This document shows, piece by piece, positions 1 through 7,444 of a stretch of 64,000 nucleotides of DNA. Both the position numbers and the translations under genes were made by a program. The notes below the pieces were generated by a model. That model saw nothing but the letters and a program-made list of their open reading frames with translations, ran no database searches and was not told the origin of the DNA. Every line of letters starts with the position of its first letter. Positions within the stretch are counted from its first letter, which is position 1. The stretch covers positions 1,518,001 to 1,582,000 of the forward strand of contig NZ_FNKZ01000001.1 of the NCBI RefSeq assembly GCF_900104255.1, written 5' to 3'. The DNA comes from Pseudoxanthomonas sp. CF385 (GTDB lineage Bacteria > Pseudomonadota > Gammaproteobacteria > Xanthomonadales > Xanthomonadaceae).

Positions 1-1
1 C

Positions 2-184
2 ATGCAACGTGCGGCCGACACCGAACTCGCCCTCGGCAGTGACCTGATGGCCGCTTCGCTCGAGGTCTACGGCGTCATCAAGGTTGCGGGAAGAGACAAA
101 GGTGTGGATGAGGCTCGCCGCGAGCTGGCCTCGCGCTTCAGTCGACGCAGCGCGGCAAGCGCACCAGGCGGCGGTAACGGCTGA
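2..184 (+). CDS. C-terminal end of an unknown protein (cut by window start)
   Basis: An open frame runs from the first complete codon to a TGA at 182-184. It encodes about 60 residues, with a helical stretch (SLEVYGVIKVAGRDKGVDEA), a basic RRELASRFSRRS segment and a Gly/Ala/Ser-rich tail. No family was recognised. There is an ATG at position 2, but no upstream sequence is available to judge it, so this is probably the 3' end of a longer gene. A strong hairpin 20 bases after the stop ends the transcript, which supports this being a real gene end. Confidence 0.55.
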   Translation: MQRAADTELALGSDLMAASLEVYGVIKVAGRDKGVDEARRELASRFSRRSAASAPGGGNG

Positions 185-203
185 GTCCGCCTCTCGCTTG
201 CAC

Positions 204-230
204 AGAAGGCCCCGCATCACGGGGCCTTCT
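204..230 (+). terminator. Rho-independent-type terminator hairpin
   Basis: A perfect 10-bp stem (204-213 with 221-230, GAAGGCCCC core) closes a 7-nt loop. It lies 20 nt after the stop of the first gene. The stem ends in TTCT but no long T tract follows, so termination strength is uncertain. Confidence 0.7.
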
Positions 231-350
231 CATTGCTGACGGCGTTTCTGAACCGCAGCCGGGCTGCAACGCCCACCCCTGCCATGTTTCACAGGTGGCG
301 CACGTAGGCGGGCGATAAGGTGGCCCATCGCCATCAGATTCCCCGCTTTC

Positions 351-1739
351 ATGGACCGCTCCTTGATGGCAGGCGCGCACGCCCCCGCAGAGCAGCGCGT
401 CCGTCTGTACGAAACCCTGCTGCGCACCACGCCCGATCTGGTCTACATGTGGGACCTGCAGCACCGCTTCACCTACGCCAATGCCGCACTGCTGGCGATG
501 TGGGGCAAGACCTGGGACGAAGCCATCGGCAAGACCTGCCTCGAACTCGGCTACGAACCCTGGCACGCCGCCCTGCACGGCCGCGAGATCGACCAGGTCG
601 TCGCCACCCGTGCCCCCGTGCGCGGCGACGTCCCCTTCAACGGCACCAACGGCCGCCGCATCTACGACTACCTGCTGGTCCCGGTGATCGGCCCCAGTGG
701 CGACGTGGAAGCCGTCGCCGGCACCACCCGCGACGTCACCGAGCGCAAACAGCACGAAGAAGCCCGCCGCAAGAGCGAAGAACGCCTGGCCGCCATGGTC
801 GACGCCACCTCCGACCTGGTCTACCGCACCAACCACGACTGGAGCGAAGTGGATATCGTCGGCGGCAACCTGCTGTTCGGGCGCCACGGCTCGCTGACCC
901 CCGACTGGCTGGACGTGCTGGTCCACCCCGACGACCGCGACCGGGTGGCCGAGGCCATCACCCGCGCACGCGCCACCCAGACCACCTTCAACGCCGAACA
1001 CCGCCTGCGCAGCGAGGACGGCAGCTGGGCGTGGGTGTCCTCGCGCGCCGTGCCGATCCGCCCCATCGGCGGCGAGGTGACCGAATGGTTCGGCGCCGCC
1101 ACCGACATCACCGCGCCCAAGCAGCACGAAGAACACCAGCGCTTGCTGCTGAACGAACTCAACCACCGGGTGAAGAACACCTTGGCCATCGTCCAGTCGC
1201 TCGCCCTGCAGACCCTGCGTGGCGCGGACGACATCGACCTGGCCTGCGACCGCTTCGAATCGCGCCTGCACGCGCTGGCGTTGGCACACGACGTGCTGAC
1301 CCGCCAGCAGTGGGACCACGCACCGCTGCAGGACCTCGTGCGCACGGCCATCGCCCCCTGCCTGCTGGACGCGGACGACCGCTTCGACATCGACGGCCCG
1401 GATATGCAGTTGGACCCGCAGCGTGCGCTGGCCCTGTCGATGGCATTGCACGAGCTGTGCACCAACGCGATGAAGTACGGCGCGCTGTCCGCGCGGCAGG
1501 GGAGGGTGCGCATCCACTGGCATGCCGAAACCGCGCAGGGCCGCCGCATCCTGGTGCTGTCGTGGGAAGAACGGGACGGCCCGCCGGTCACCGCCCCCGC
1601 GCACCGGGGCTTCGGTTCGCGCCTGATCGAACGCGGCCTGGGCCGCGACCTGGGCGGCGAAGTCGCGCTCGATTTCGACCGCGCCGGCGTCCGCTGCCGG
1701 ATCACCGCCCCCATGCCCGACCTGGAGGTGGCCGCATGA
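351..1739 (+). CDS. PAS-PAS HWE-family sensor histidine kinase
   Basis: This is a cytoplasmic 462-residue signalling kinase; no membrane segment or signal peptide is visible. Two PAS domains are apparent, at about residues 17-130 and 141-256; each ends in a PAC-like segment (AGTTRDVTERK, AATDITAPK). The phosphoacceptor block is LNELNHRVKNTLAIVQSLA, with His272. The ATP-binding half has the N-box HELCTNAMKYG, the WEE motif that marks HWE kinases, and the G-box FGSRLIERGL. The stop overlaps the start of a receiver-only response regulator (ATGA), so the two are translationally coupled and probably partners. The PAS ligand (light, redox or small molecule) cannot be read from the sequence. Confidence 0.93.
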   Translation: MDRSLMAGAHAPAEQRVRLYETLLRTTPDLVYMWDLQHRFTYANAALLAMWGKTWDEAIGKTCLELGYEPWHAALHGREIDQVVATRAPVRGDVPFNGTNGRRIYDYLLVPVIGPSGDVEAVAGTTRDVTERKQHEEARRKSEERLAAMVDATSDLVYRTNHDWSEVDIVGGNLLFGRHGSLTPDWLDVLVHPDDRDRVAEAITRARATQTTFNAEHRLRSEDGSWAWVSSRAVPIRPIGGEVTEWFGAATDITAPKQHEEHQRLLLNELNHRVKNTLAIVQSLALQTLRGADDIDLACDRFESRLHALALAHDVLTRQQWDHAPLQDLVRTAIAPCLLDADDRFDIDGPDMQLDPQRALALSMALHELCTNAMKYGALSARQGRVRIHWHAETAQGRRILVLSWEERDGPPVTAPAHRGFGSRLIERGLGRDLGGEVALDFDRAGVRCRITAPMPDLEVAA

Positions 1740-2104
1740 GCCCGCCCGAGCGCAGCCCGCGTGTCTTCATCGTCGAAGACGAATCCCTGCTGGTGATGCT
1801 GCTGGAAGACCTGCTGCCCACGCTGGGCTACGACGTGGCCGGCAGCGCCGGATCGGTGGATCAGGCGCTGACCGATCTCGCCGATGCGCAGATCGACGTG
1901 GCCGTCATCGACATCAACCTGGCGGGCACGCCATCGTTCCCCGTCGCCGACGCGCTGCACGCGCGCGGCGTGCCGTTTCTGTTCACCACCGGCTACGGCC
2001 CGCAGGGGCTGCCTGAGCGGTTCGCCGATGCGCAGGTGCTGGCCAAGCCGTACCGCAGGCAGGACATCGAATCCGCGCTGACCCGCATGTGCCCGAGGGC
2101 GTAA
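1736..2104 (+). CDS. single-domain response regulator (receiver only)
   Basis: A 122-residue CheY-like receiver with no output domain. Visible features are the acidic pair in FIVEDESLL (residues 14-15), the phosphoacceptor Asp59 in VAVIDINLAG, the Thr/Ser switch region FLFTTGYG and the conserved Lys in LAKPYRR. The start ATG overlaps the TGA of the kinase gene, which implies coupled translation and makes the HWE kinase its likely phosphodonor. Receiver-only partners of HWE kinases usually act as phosphate sinks or relay proteins; which applies here is unknown. Confidence 0.92.
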   Translation: MSPPERSPRVFIVEDESLLVMLLEDLLPTLGYDVAGSAGSVDQALTDLADAQIDVAVIDINLAGTPSFPVADALHARGVPFLFTTGYGPQGLPERFADAQVLAKPYRRQDIESALTRMCPRA

Positions 2105-2133
2105 GCACGGCCGCTGCCTGCGTGGGCGAAGGC

Positions 2134-2493
<360 letters not shown>

Positions 2494-2550
2494 CACGCAT
2501 CTCGAACATTGCGGCCGCCACGCTGGACGCTCGCAAGCGAGGACTCCGCC

Positions 2551-2895
2551 ATGGCTTCCACCTATCCAGGCGCCACGCCCGTGGCCCCCGATCTGGCCGG
2601 ACACACGCGTTCGGACATGCGCGCCGCCGCGCACGGCACGCCCGGACCTGCCGAGCCGACGCCGCCCGGCAGACCGACCGAGCCCGGCAAGCCGAGCACG
2701 CCCGGCACGCCGTCCGAACCCGGCAAACCGAGCACGCCGGGGACGCCCAGCGATCCGTATCGCCCCGAGGATCCGGACACGCCGCCGATGCCGCGCGATC
2801 CGGCCGATCCGGACGACGTACCCGTGGGTCCCGACCCGCCGGAGACGCCGCCGCACATCGACGATCCCCGTGATCCCCGCAGCCTTGCCGATTGA
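2551..2895 (+). CDS. proline-rich low-complexity protein
   Basis: A 114-residue protein dominated by Pro, Thr, Gly, Asp and Glu. Residues about 28-70 contain near-repeats such as PGRPTEPGKPSTPGTPSEPG, and the C-terminal third is Pro/Asp-rich (PEDPDTPPMPRDPADPDD). The ATG at 2551 has an AGCGAGGA ribosome-binding site just upstream. No signal peptide or membrane segment is evident, so it is probably a disordered cytoplasmic protein. It lies 77 bp upstream of an orphan histidine kinase on the same strand. Strong codon-phase GC bias makes it likely to be translated. No family can be named for such a composition. Confidence 0.6.
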   Translation: MASTYPGATPVAPDLAGHTRSDMRAAAHGTPGPAEPTPPGRPTEPGKPSTPGTPSEPGKPSTPGTPSDPYRPEDPDTPPMPRDPADPDDVPVGPDPPETPPHIDDPRDPRSLAD

Positions 2896-2972
2896 CGCGC
2901 GACCGTACACACGCCCAGGGGGAACCGATCGATACCGCCATCACGACACCATGCCAATGCCAGGAAATGCCT

Positions 2973-4124
2973 ATGCGACTTGCCGACTTCATTGAAGCCC
3001 ATACGCAACGGATCCTCGACGACGCCGTGGAATTCGCGCTCACCCAGGCGCCGAGCGGCGCGAAGCTCAACATGAAGCGCCTGCGCAACGACATCCCGCA
3101 CATCCTGCAGGAGATCGTGAAGGATCTGCGCACGCCGCAGAGCCCGGCGCAGCAGCGTGCGAAGTCGCTGGGTCGCGCACCGGTGCACACCGGGCCGGAA
3201 TCGGCCGCCAGCAGCCACGGCCGCAGCCGCGCCGACGATGGCTTCGGCGTCAACCAGATGATCGCCGAGTACCGCGCCTTGCGCGCCTCGGTGCTGCGCC
3301 TGTGGGCGGCCGACGAAGCGCTGGTCGCCGACGCCGTCGACGACATGATCCGCTTCAACGAAGCCATCGACCAGGCGGTGGCCGAATCGCTGGTGGAGTT
3401 CTCCCGCACCGTGGAATCGTGGCGCAACGTGTTCCTCGGCGCGCTCGGCCACGACCTGCGCGGGCCGCTTACCGCCGTCGTGGGCACCGCGGAAATGCTG
3501 ACGGAGAGCACCAAGGACACACCGCACGCGCGGCCCGCCGAGCGCATCCTCAACGGTGGGCTGCAGCTGAGTCGCCTCGTGGACGGATTGCTGGACTACA
3601 GCAAGAGCACGCTGGGCGCGGGCATGACGCTGCAATGCGCGGCCTGCGACCTGTCCGCGGCCGTGGCCGAGGAGGTCGACCTGCTGCGGTCGACCCTGCC
3701 GGACGCGCGGATCGCCTTCCATGCGCAAGGCGCGACGCATGCGCACGCCGACGACACCCGCGTCCGCGAGGCCGTGCACAACCTGGTGACCAATGCCGCG
3801 AAGTACGGCGAACCGGCGACGGAGATCCGCGTCTCGCTGAGCGGCGACGCCGAGCAGGTGCGCATCGCGGTGAGCAATGCGGGCGCACCGCTGTCGGCGG
3901 ACGCGCTCAACACCTTGTTCGATCCCTTGCGGCGCGGCTCGACGACCGCCAACAAGGGCGAACACTCCAGCCTGGGCCTGGGCTTGTTCATCGTGCGCGA
4001 GATCGCCCGCGCGCACGGCGGTGTGGTCGCAGCGGAGGTGGAAGAGGGGCGCACGACCTTCGTCATGACGCTTCCCATGCAGGCGGATCGCGGCGGGGAC
4101 GGGGCGCGACACGTCGCGATGTGA
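2973..4124 (+). CDS. orphan cytoplasmic sensor histidine kinase
   Basis: A 383-residue kinase. The N-terminal 140 residues form a helical sensor region without membrane spans (DFIEAHTQRILDDAVEFA onward), resembling RsbRD-type globin-fold or stress-sensor domains, though this is only a resemblance. The HisKA domain has GALGHDLRGPLTAVVG with His160. The ATPase domain has an N-box (NLVTNAAKYG) and G-box (SLGLGLFIVREIARAHGG). The ATG at 2973 has AGGAA six bases upstream, which favours it over the ATG at 2967. No response regulator gene adjoins it, so its partner is elsewhere. Confidence 0.9.
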   Translation: MRLADFIEAHTQRILDDAVEFALTQAPSGAKLNMKRLRNDIPHILQEIVKDLRTPQSPAQQRAKSLGRAPVHTGPESAASSHGRSRADDGFGVNQMIAEYRALRASVLRLWAADEALVADAVDDMIRFNEAIDQAVAESLVEFSRTVESWRNVFLGALGHDLRGPLTAVVGTAEMLTESTKDTPHARPAERILNGGLQLSRLVDGLLDYSKSTLGAGMTLQCAACDLSAAVAEEVDLLRSTLPDARIAFHAQGATHAHADDTRVREAVHNLVTNAAKYGEPATEIRVSLSGDAEQVRIAVSNAGAPLSADALNTLFDPLRRGSTTANKGEHSSLGLGLFIVREIARAHGGVVAAEVEEGRTTFVMTLPMQADRGGDGARHVAM

Positions 4125-4187
4125 GGGCGCTGATGGGGGCGTGCCGTGTGCGCACGCGATCGCGGTCGACACCGGTCTGAATCGGGC

Positions 4188-4225
4188 AAAAGAAAGGCGC
4201 CTGCGGCCTCGTCGCCGCAGGCGCC
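4188..4225 (-). terminator. Rho-independent terminator of the glycine-zipper gene
   Basis: A perfect 12-bp GC-rich stem (4196-4207 with 4214-4225) closes a 6-nt loop. On the minus strand it is followed by TTTCTTTT (4195-4188). It lies 29 bp after the stop of the glycine-zipper gene and is a textbook intrinsic terminator. Confidence 0.88.
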
Positions 4226-4254
4226 TGGGGCACCTGTCCCGGGGAGCAGGTGCG

Positions 4255-4620
4255 TTAGCGGTACACGCGCTCGCAGCGGCGCTCGACGATGCGGTCGCCC
4301 TTGCTTTCCTGGCTGTTGCCCTGGACCTTGCGGCCGATCGCACCGCCGGCCACGGCGCCGCCCACGGTGGCGACCTTCTTGCCGTTGCCGCTGCCGACCT
4401 GGTTGCCCAGCAGGCCACCGACCACCGCACCGATCGCCGTGCCGGCCACGCGGTTCGGGTCGCGGGTGTTCTTCTGCACTTCCACGTTGCGGCATTCGAC
4501 CTTGCTGCCGTCGCTGAAGCGGCGACCCTCATCTTCCGGGCCGTAGTAGGACGACTGCGCGGCGGCCGCCGACATCACCGACAGCAGGCCCAGCGACAGC
4601 ACGAGACGTGAGGTGTTCAT
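4255..4620 (-). CDS. glycine-zipper 2TM-type envelope protein
   Basis: A 121-residue exported protein. The first 22 residues (MNTSRLVLSLGLLSVMSAAAAQ) are a Sec signal peptide with an AAA-Q cleavage region. The core carries two small-residue zipper helices (GTAIGAVVGGLLGNQVGSG and KVATVGGAVAGGAIGRKV), the hallmark of the Rick_17kDa/glycine-zipper 2TM family of outer-membrane-associated proteins. Two cysteines (VECRNVE, RRCERVY) could form a disulfide. The ATG at 4620 has a good AAGGAGAAGC site upstream. The gene stands alone, with its own terminator. The family is linked to envelope integrity, but no specific function is assigned. Confidence 0.85.
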   Translation of the reverse strand: MNTSRLVLSLGLLSVMSAAAAQSSYYGPEDEGRRFSDGSKVECRNVEVQKNTRDPNRVAGTAIGAVVGGLLGNQVGSGNGKKVATVGGAVAGGAIGRKVQGNSQESKGDRIVERRCERVYR

Positions 4621-4772
4621 GCGCTTCTCCTTAGGTGGGTATCGCGGGGTCACCTTGCGCGCGCCGTTGCGAATCCCAGGTGAAAGACGCACCCGCATGT
4701 TCACCCGCCAGTGCGGTTGCCCGTGACGCGCGCGCGACAAACATGACCGTGGACTGACGATTCCACGCCGCG

Positions 4773-4805
4773 TTGACATCCGCGCCACAGGCACGCGCCT
4801 ACGGT
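4773..4805 (+). promoter_or_regulatory. candidate promoter of the PPOX-like gene
   Basis: A consensus -35 TTGACA (4773-4778) is followed by TACGGT (4800-4805) and a GGCGCC discriminator-like stretch. The spacing between the two boxes (21 nt) is too long for a standard sigma70 promoter, so the real -10 may be the preceding CCTACG. This is tentative. Confidence 0.3.
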
Positions 4806-4834
4806 GGCGCCATCCACCGACGAGGCACGCACCC

Positions 4835-5326
4835 ATGCACACCCCCGAAGAACTCGAGAAGAAACTCTGGAAGGCGCTGAAGTCCGACCGCACCCTGATG
4901 CTCGGCCTGGAAGGCGCCGAGGACGGCCACACCCGTCCGATGACCGCGCTGCTCGAACACGAAGGCCGCGGGCCGCTGTGGATCTTCACCGCGACCGACA
5001 ACCTGCTCGCCCAGCGGGCGACCACGCCGCAGCGCGCCATCGCCACGTTCGCCTCGATGGGTCACGACCTGTTCGCCAGCCTGCAGGGCGCGCTGGTGCG
5101 CGATGACGACCGCGCGGTGATCGACCGCCTGTGGAACCCCTTCGTCGCCGCCTGGTACGAAGAGGGCAAGGACGACCCCAAGCTCGCCCTGCTGCGCTTC
5201 GACCCCGAGCACGCCGAGATCTGGCTCAACGAGCACAGCCTGTGGGCCGGCATGAAACTGCTGTTCGGCGTGGACCCCAAGGAGGACTACGACGACAAGG
5301 TGGCCGAGGTGAACCTGCGCGGATGA
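4835..5326 (+). CDS. pyridoxamine 5'-phosphate oxidase-fold (general stress protein 26-like) protein
   Basis: A 163-residue single-domain split-barrel protein of the PPOX/general-stress FMN-binding family. Visible landmarks are RTLMLGLEGAEDGHTRPMTA, the core strand GPLWIFTATDNLLAQ, the helix and loop RDDDRAVIDRLWNPFVAAWY, and LLRFDPEHAEIWL, which are characteristic of YdaG/GS26-type proteins. Members bind flavin or F420 and act in redox or stress roles; the substrate is unknown here. The length is normal for the family. The gene appears monocistronic. Confidence 0.85.
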   Translation: MHTPEELEKKLWKALKSDRTLMLGLEGAEDGHTRPMTALLEHEGRGPLWIFTATDNLLAQRATTPQRAIATFASMGHDLFASLQGALVRDDDRAVIDRLWNPFVAAWYEEGKDDPKLALLRFDPEHAEIWLNEHSLWAGMKLLFGVDPKEDYDDKVAEVNLRG

Positions 5327-5479
5327 CGCGCAGGCCTACGGTGTAGGCCGGAAGTCACGACTTCCCCAACGGTGCCTGACTCCGGCCGCCCAACGGTGGC
5401 CGGATGCCGGGGCACGGCCCGTGAGAGAGGAAAACCGACGCGCTGGAACAGGGGCCAGGCCGCGGTGATCACGCACCGG

Positions 5480-5797
5480 ATGCCATGCCCCATGTTGCTG
5501 TACTCGCAAACCCACCTGCACAACCTGCTCGATCGCCTGGAAACCAGCGACGCGCGCACCACCGGCCAGCTGGAAGCCCTCACCGTATGGGTGGCGGCCC
5601 TGGTCCAGACCCATCCCGACGGCGACCAGCTGCGCGCCACCGCGCAGGCGCTCTCCGCCCGCAATCCCTTCCGCGCCCTCTGCCAGTACCAGGAAGAAGT
5701 GGCCGCCTACGACGCCACCTTCTGCCAGCTGCAATCGTTGGCCTCGCTGGCCGAACCGTTGCCGCGCGTCCGCCTGTCGCCGCCGCCGAACGTATGA
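5480..5797 (+). CDS. small unknown helical protein
   Basis: A 105-residue protein predicted to be largely helical (HLHNLLDRLETSDARTTGQL, GDQLRATAQALSARNPF, YQEEVAAYDATFCQLQSLAS), with no signal peptide. ATGs at 5480 and 5492 are both possible and neither has a strong ribosome-binding site; starting at 5492 would give MLLYSQTHLHN. Its stop overlaps the next small gene by ATGA, so the two form a coupled pair. No family was recognised. Confidence 0.6.
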   Translation: MPCPMLLYSQTHLHNLLDRLETSDARTTGQLEALTVWVAALVQTHPDGDQLRATAQALSARNPFRALCQYQEEVAAYDATFCQLQSLASLAEPLPRVRLSPPPNV

Positions 5798-6030
5798 AGC
5801 GCCGCTCGCCCGACGCCGGGCGCCGCCGCGTGCTGCGCGCCCGCCGCGCCTGCGAAGGCTGCACGCCCGGCATCGCCCCGCTGTCCACCGCCGGCCTGCT
5901 GGCCGTGGCGGTGATGGCAGTGGGCGCGGCGACCGCGCCGGCATCGCTGCTCGCCCTGCAGGGAACGGGGTGGGATGCCGATGCGCGCCGCTGCGCCGCG
6001 ACGTTCGACGACGACACGACCTGCGCCTGA
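5794..6030 (+). CDS. small unknown single-TM protein, coupled to upstream gene
   Basis: A 78-residue protein whose ATG overlaps the stop of the preceding gene (ATGA). It has a very basic N-terminus (MKRRSPDAGRRRVLRARRA), one hydrophobic segment (LSTAGLLAVAVMAVGAATAPASLLAL, about residues 31-55) and a short Asp-rich tail with two cysteines. This composition suggests a single-pass inner-membrane protein with the basic end in the cytoplasm. No family was recognised. The coupling suggests a joint role with its 105-residue neighbour. Confidence 0.55.
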   Translation: MKRRSPDAGRRRVLRARRACEGCTPGIAPLSTAGLLAVAVMAVGAATAPASLLALQGTGWDADARRCAATFDDDTTCA

Positions 6031-6394
6031 CGCACGCAGCGCGTTGCGTCCCTCCATGCGAACGCCCTCTTCTCCCACGCGGGGGAGAAGAGGGCGACCT
6101 GCATCGCAGGGAAGAAAGAGGACACCGCGCCAGCGATCCTATCGACGGGGACGCAATGCAGCCGAGCTGGACGAAGCTAGGGCTTCGCACAACGGTGTCC
6201 TTGTGGTCGCCGTGGCTGTTCACCTGGATCCGGTTGGCCGCGGAGCGCGGCACCGACCACGCCTGCAGTGTCGCGTGGGGTTTGCGAACGCCGCGTCAAC
6301 GCAGGCGCACACGGCGCCGCAAACTGCGCCGTCGATCACACGGGGGCGTGAACATCCGCTGTCTTGACTCGTGCGTCCGCTGCGGCGGCGCGCG
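6031..6394. other. gene-free stretch (about 360 bp)
   Basis: Apart from the hairpin at 6063-6096 no gene, RNA or mobile-element signature was seen. Frames that cross this stretch have Arg/Pro/Ser-rich, shadow-like translations. It separates the plus-strand small-gene pair from the long minus-strand block. Confidence 0.6.
6063..6096. repeat. REP-like hairpin (solo copy)
   Basis: A perfect 14-bp inverted repeat (6063-6076 with 6083-6096) has a CTTCTCCC core and a 6-nt loop. The core resembles the stems of the two units at 19400-19449 and 19504-19552. It could also terminate the small-gene pair, 30 bp upstream. Confidence 0.65.
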
Positions 6395-7240
6395 TCATGC
6401 GCGCGCGATCACGATTTCCAGGTATTCCGAGGGCACCACCAGCGAGCGGTGGCCGCCGATGTTCCAGCGCTTGAGCAGCTCCGTCATCGCCGCATCCAGC
6501 ACCTGCCGACCGTCCTTGTCCAACGCTTCGAATGCCTGGTGCGTGGGGCCGTAGTACGTGCGGAACACATGCATGAAATGCGCGATCGACGCGTAGCGGA
6601 AGTTGAAGACGCGGCGCGTGCAGCGGATCTCGCGCGCATGGCCGCCGAACAGGCGCGTGATGTGCGCCTCCGTCCCCCACAGCGCGGGCGAGGCCACGCC
6701 CGCCGGTGGCGGCAATTGGCGGCCGATCACCTGGAACAGTTCGCCGATGAAGCCCTGCGGCGTCCAGTTCGCCAGACCGATGCGGCCGCCGGCACGCGTC
6801 ACCCGCAGCAGCTCGCGCGCGACGCGCGCATGGTCGGGCGCGAACATCGCGCCGAACGTGGACAGCACCACGTCGAAGCCCGCATCGGCATACGGCAGTG
6901 CTTCGGCGTCGGCGACCTCGAAACGCACGTCGAGTCCTTCGGCCTGCGCGCGCGCCGCGCCCTTGTCGAGCAGCGCAGGCACGTAGTCGGTGGAGGTGAC
7001 CCGGGCGAAGCGGCGCGCGGCGGCCAGCGTGGCGTTGCCGTTGCCGGCGGCGACGTCGAGCACCTTCTCGCCGGCGCGCACGTCGGCGGCTTCGGCCAGC
7101 GATTCGCCGACGATCTGCAGGGTGGTGCCGACGACGGCGAAATCGCCGCTGGCCCAGGTGGCCTGCTGGCGCGCCTTGAGCGCATCGAAATCGACGGAGG
7201 AAGGCGGGTGGGACGTACGGGCGAGGGCAGCGGATGACAT
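6395..7240 (-). CDS. class I SAM-dependent methyltransferase
   Basis: A 281-residue cytoplasmic methyltransferase with a UbiE/Methyltransf_11-type Rossmann domain. SAM-binding motif I is KVLDVAAGNGNATLAAA (from residue 59), followed by the acidic STDYVPALLDKG and the motif FEVADAEALPYADAGFDVVL. The C-terminal part includes RYASIAHFMHVFRTYYGPTH, which probably shapes the substrate pocket; the substrate is unknown. The start at 7240 gives an N-terminal extension typical of the family. It is the last gene of a long minus-strand run but is separated by 204 bp from the phosphoesterase upstream, so it may have its own promoter. Confidence 0.88.
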   Translation of the reverse strand: MSSAALARTSHPPSSVDFDALKARQQATWASGDFAVVGTTLQIVGESLAEAADVRAGEKVLDVAAGNGNATLAAARRFARVTSTDYVPALLDKGAARAQAEGLDVRFEVADAEALPYADAGFDVVLSTFGAMFAPDHARVARELLRVTRAGGRIGLANWTPQGFIGELFQVIGRQLPPPAGVASPALWGTEAHITRLFGGHAREIRCTRRVFNFRYASIAHFMHVFRTYYGPTHQAFEALDKDGRQVLDAAMTELLKRWNIGGHRSLVVPSEYLEIVIARA

Positions 7241-7444
7241 GCGGAGTCCAGGGGTCTCGGGGGAGTGCGCATTCTTCGCGCTCGTCCGCGTGCGTACCTG
7301 TCCCGTCGTCCGTGCGACCTGTCAGCGCGTCCGTGCGCCCGGCGGGGTTGCCGCGCCTTCAGGTTCGCGCGCAGCGCGGCGCCGTCCGTCGGCGCGCTGG
7401 CCGCATCGGCGCCGCAGTGCCGTAAGGAAGCGGGCGCGCCACGC

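Noticed and set aside
6371..7237. 288-codon plus-strand frame opposite the methyltransferase
   Set aside because: Antisense shadow; the minus-strand protein has a full SAM-binding fold.
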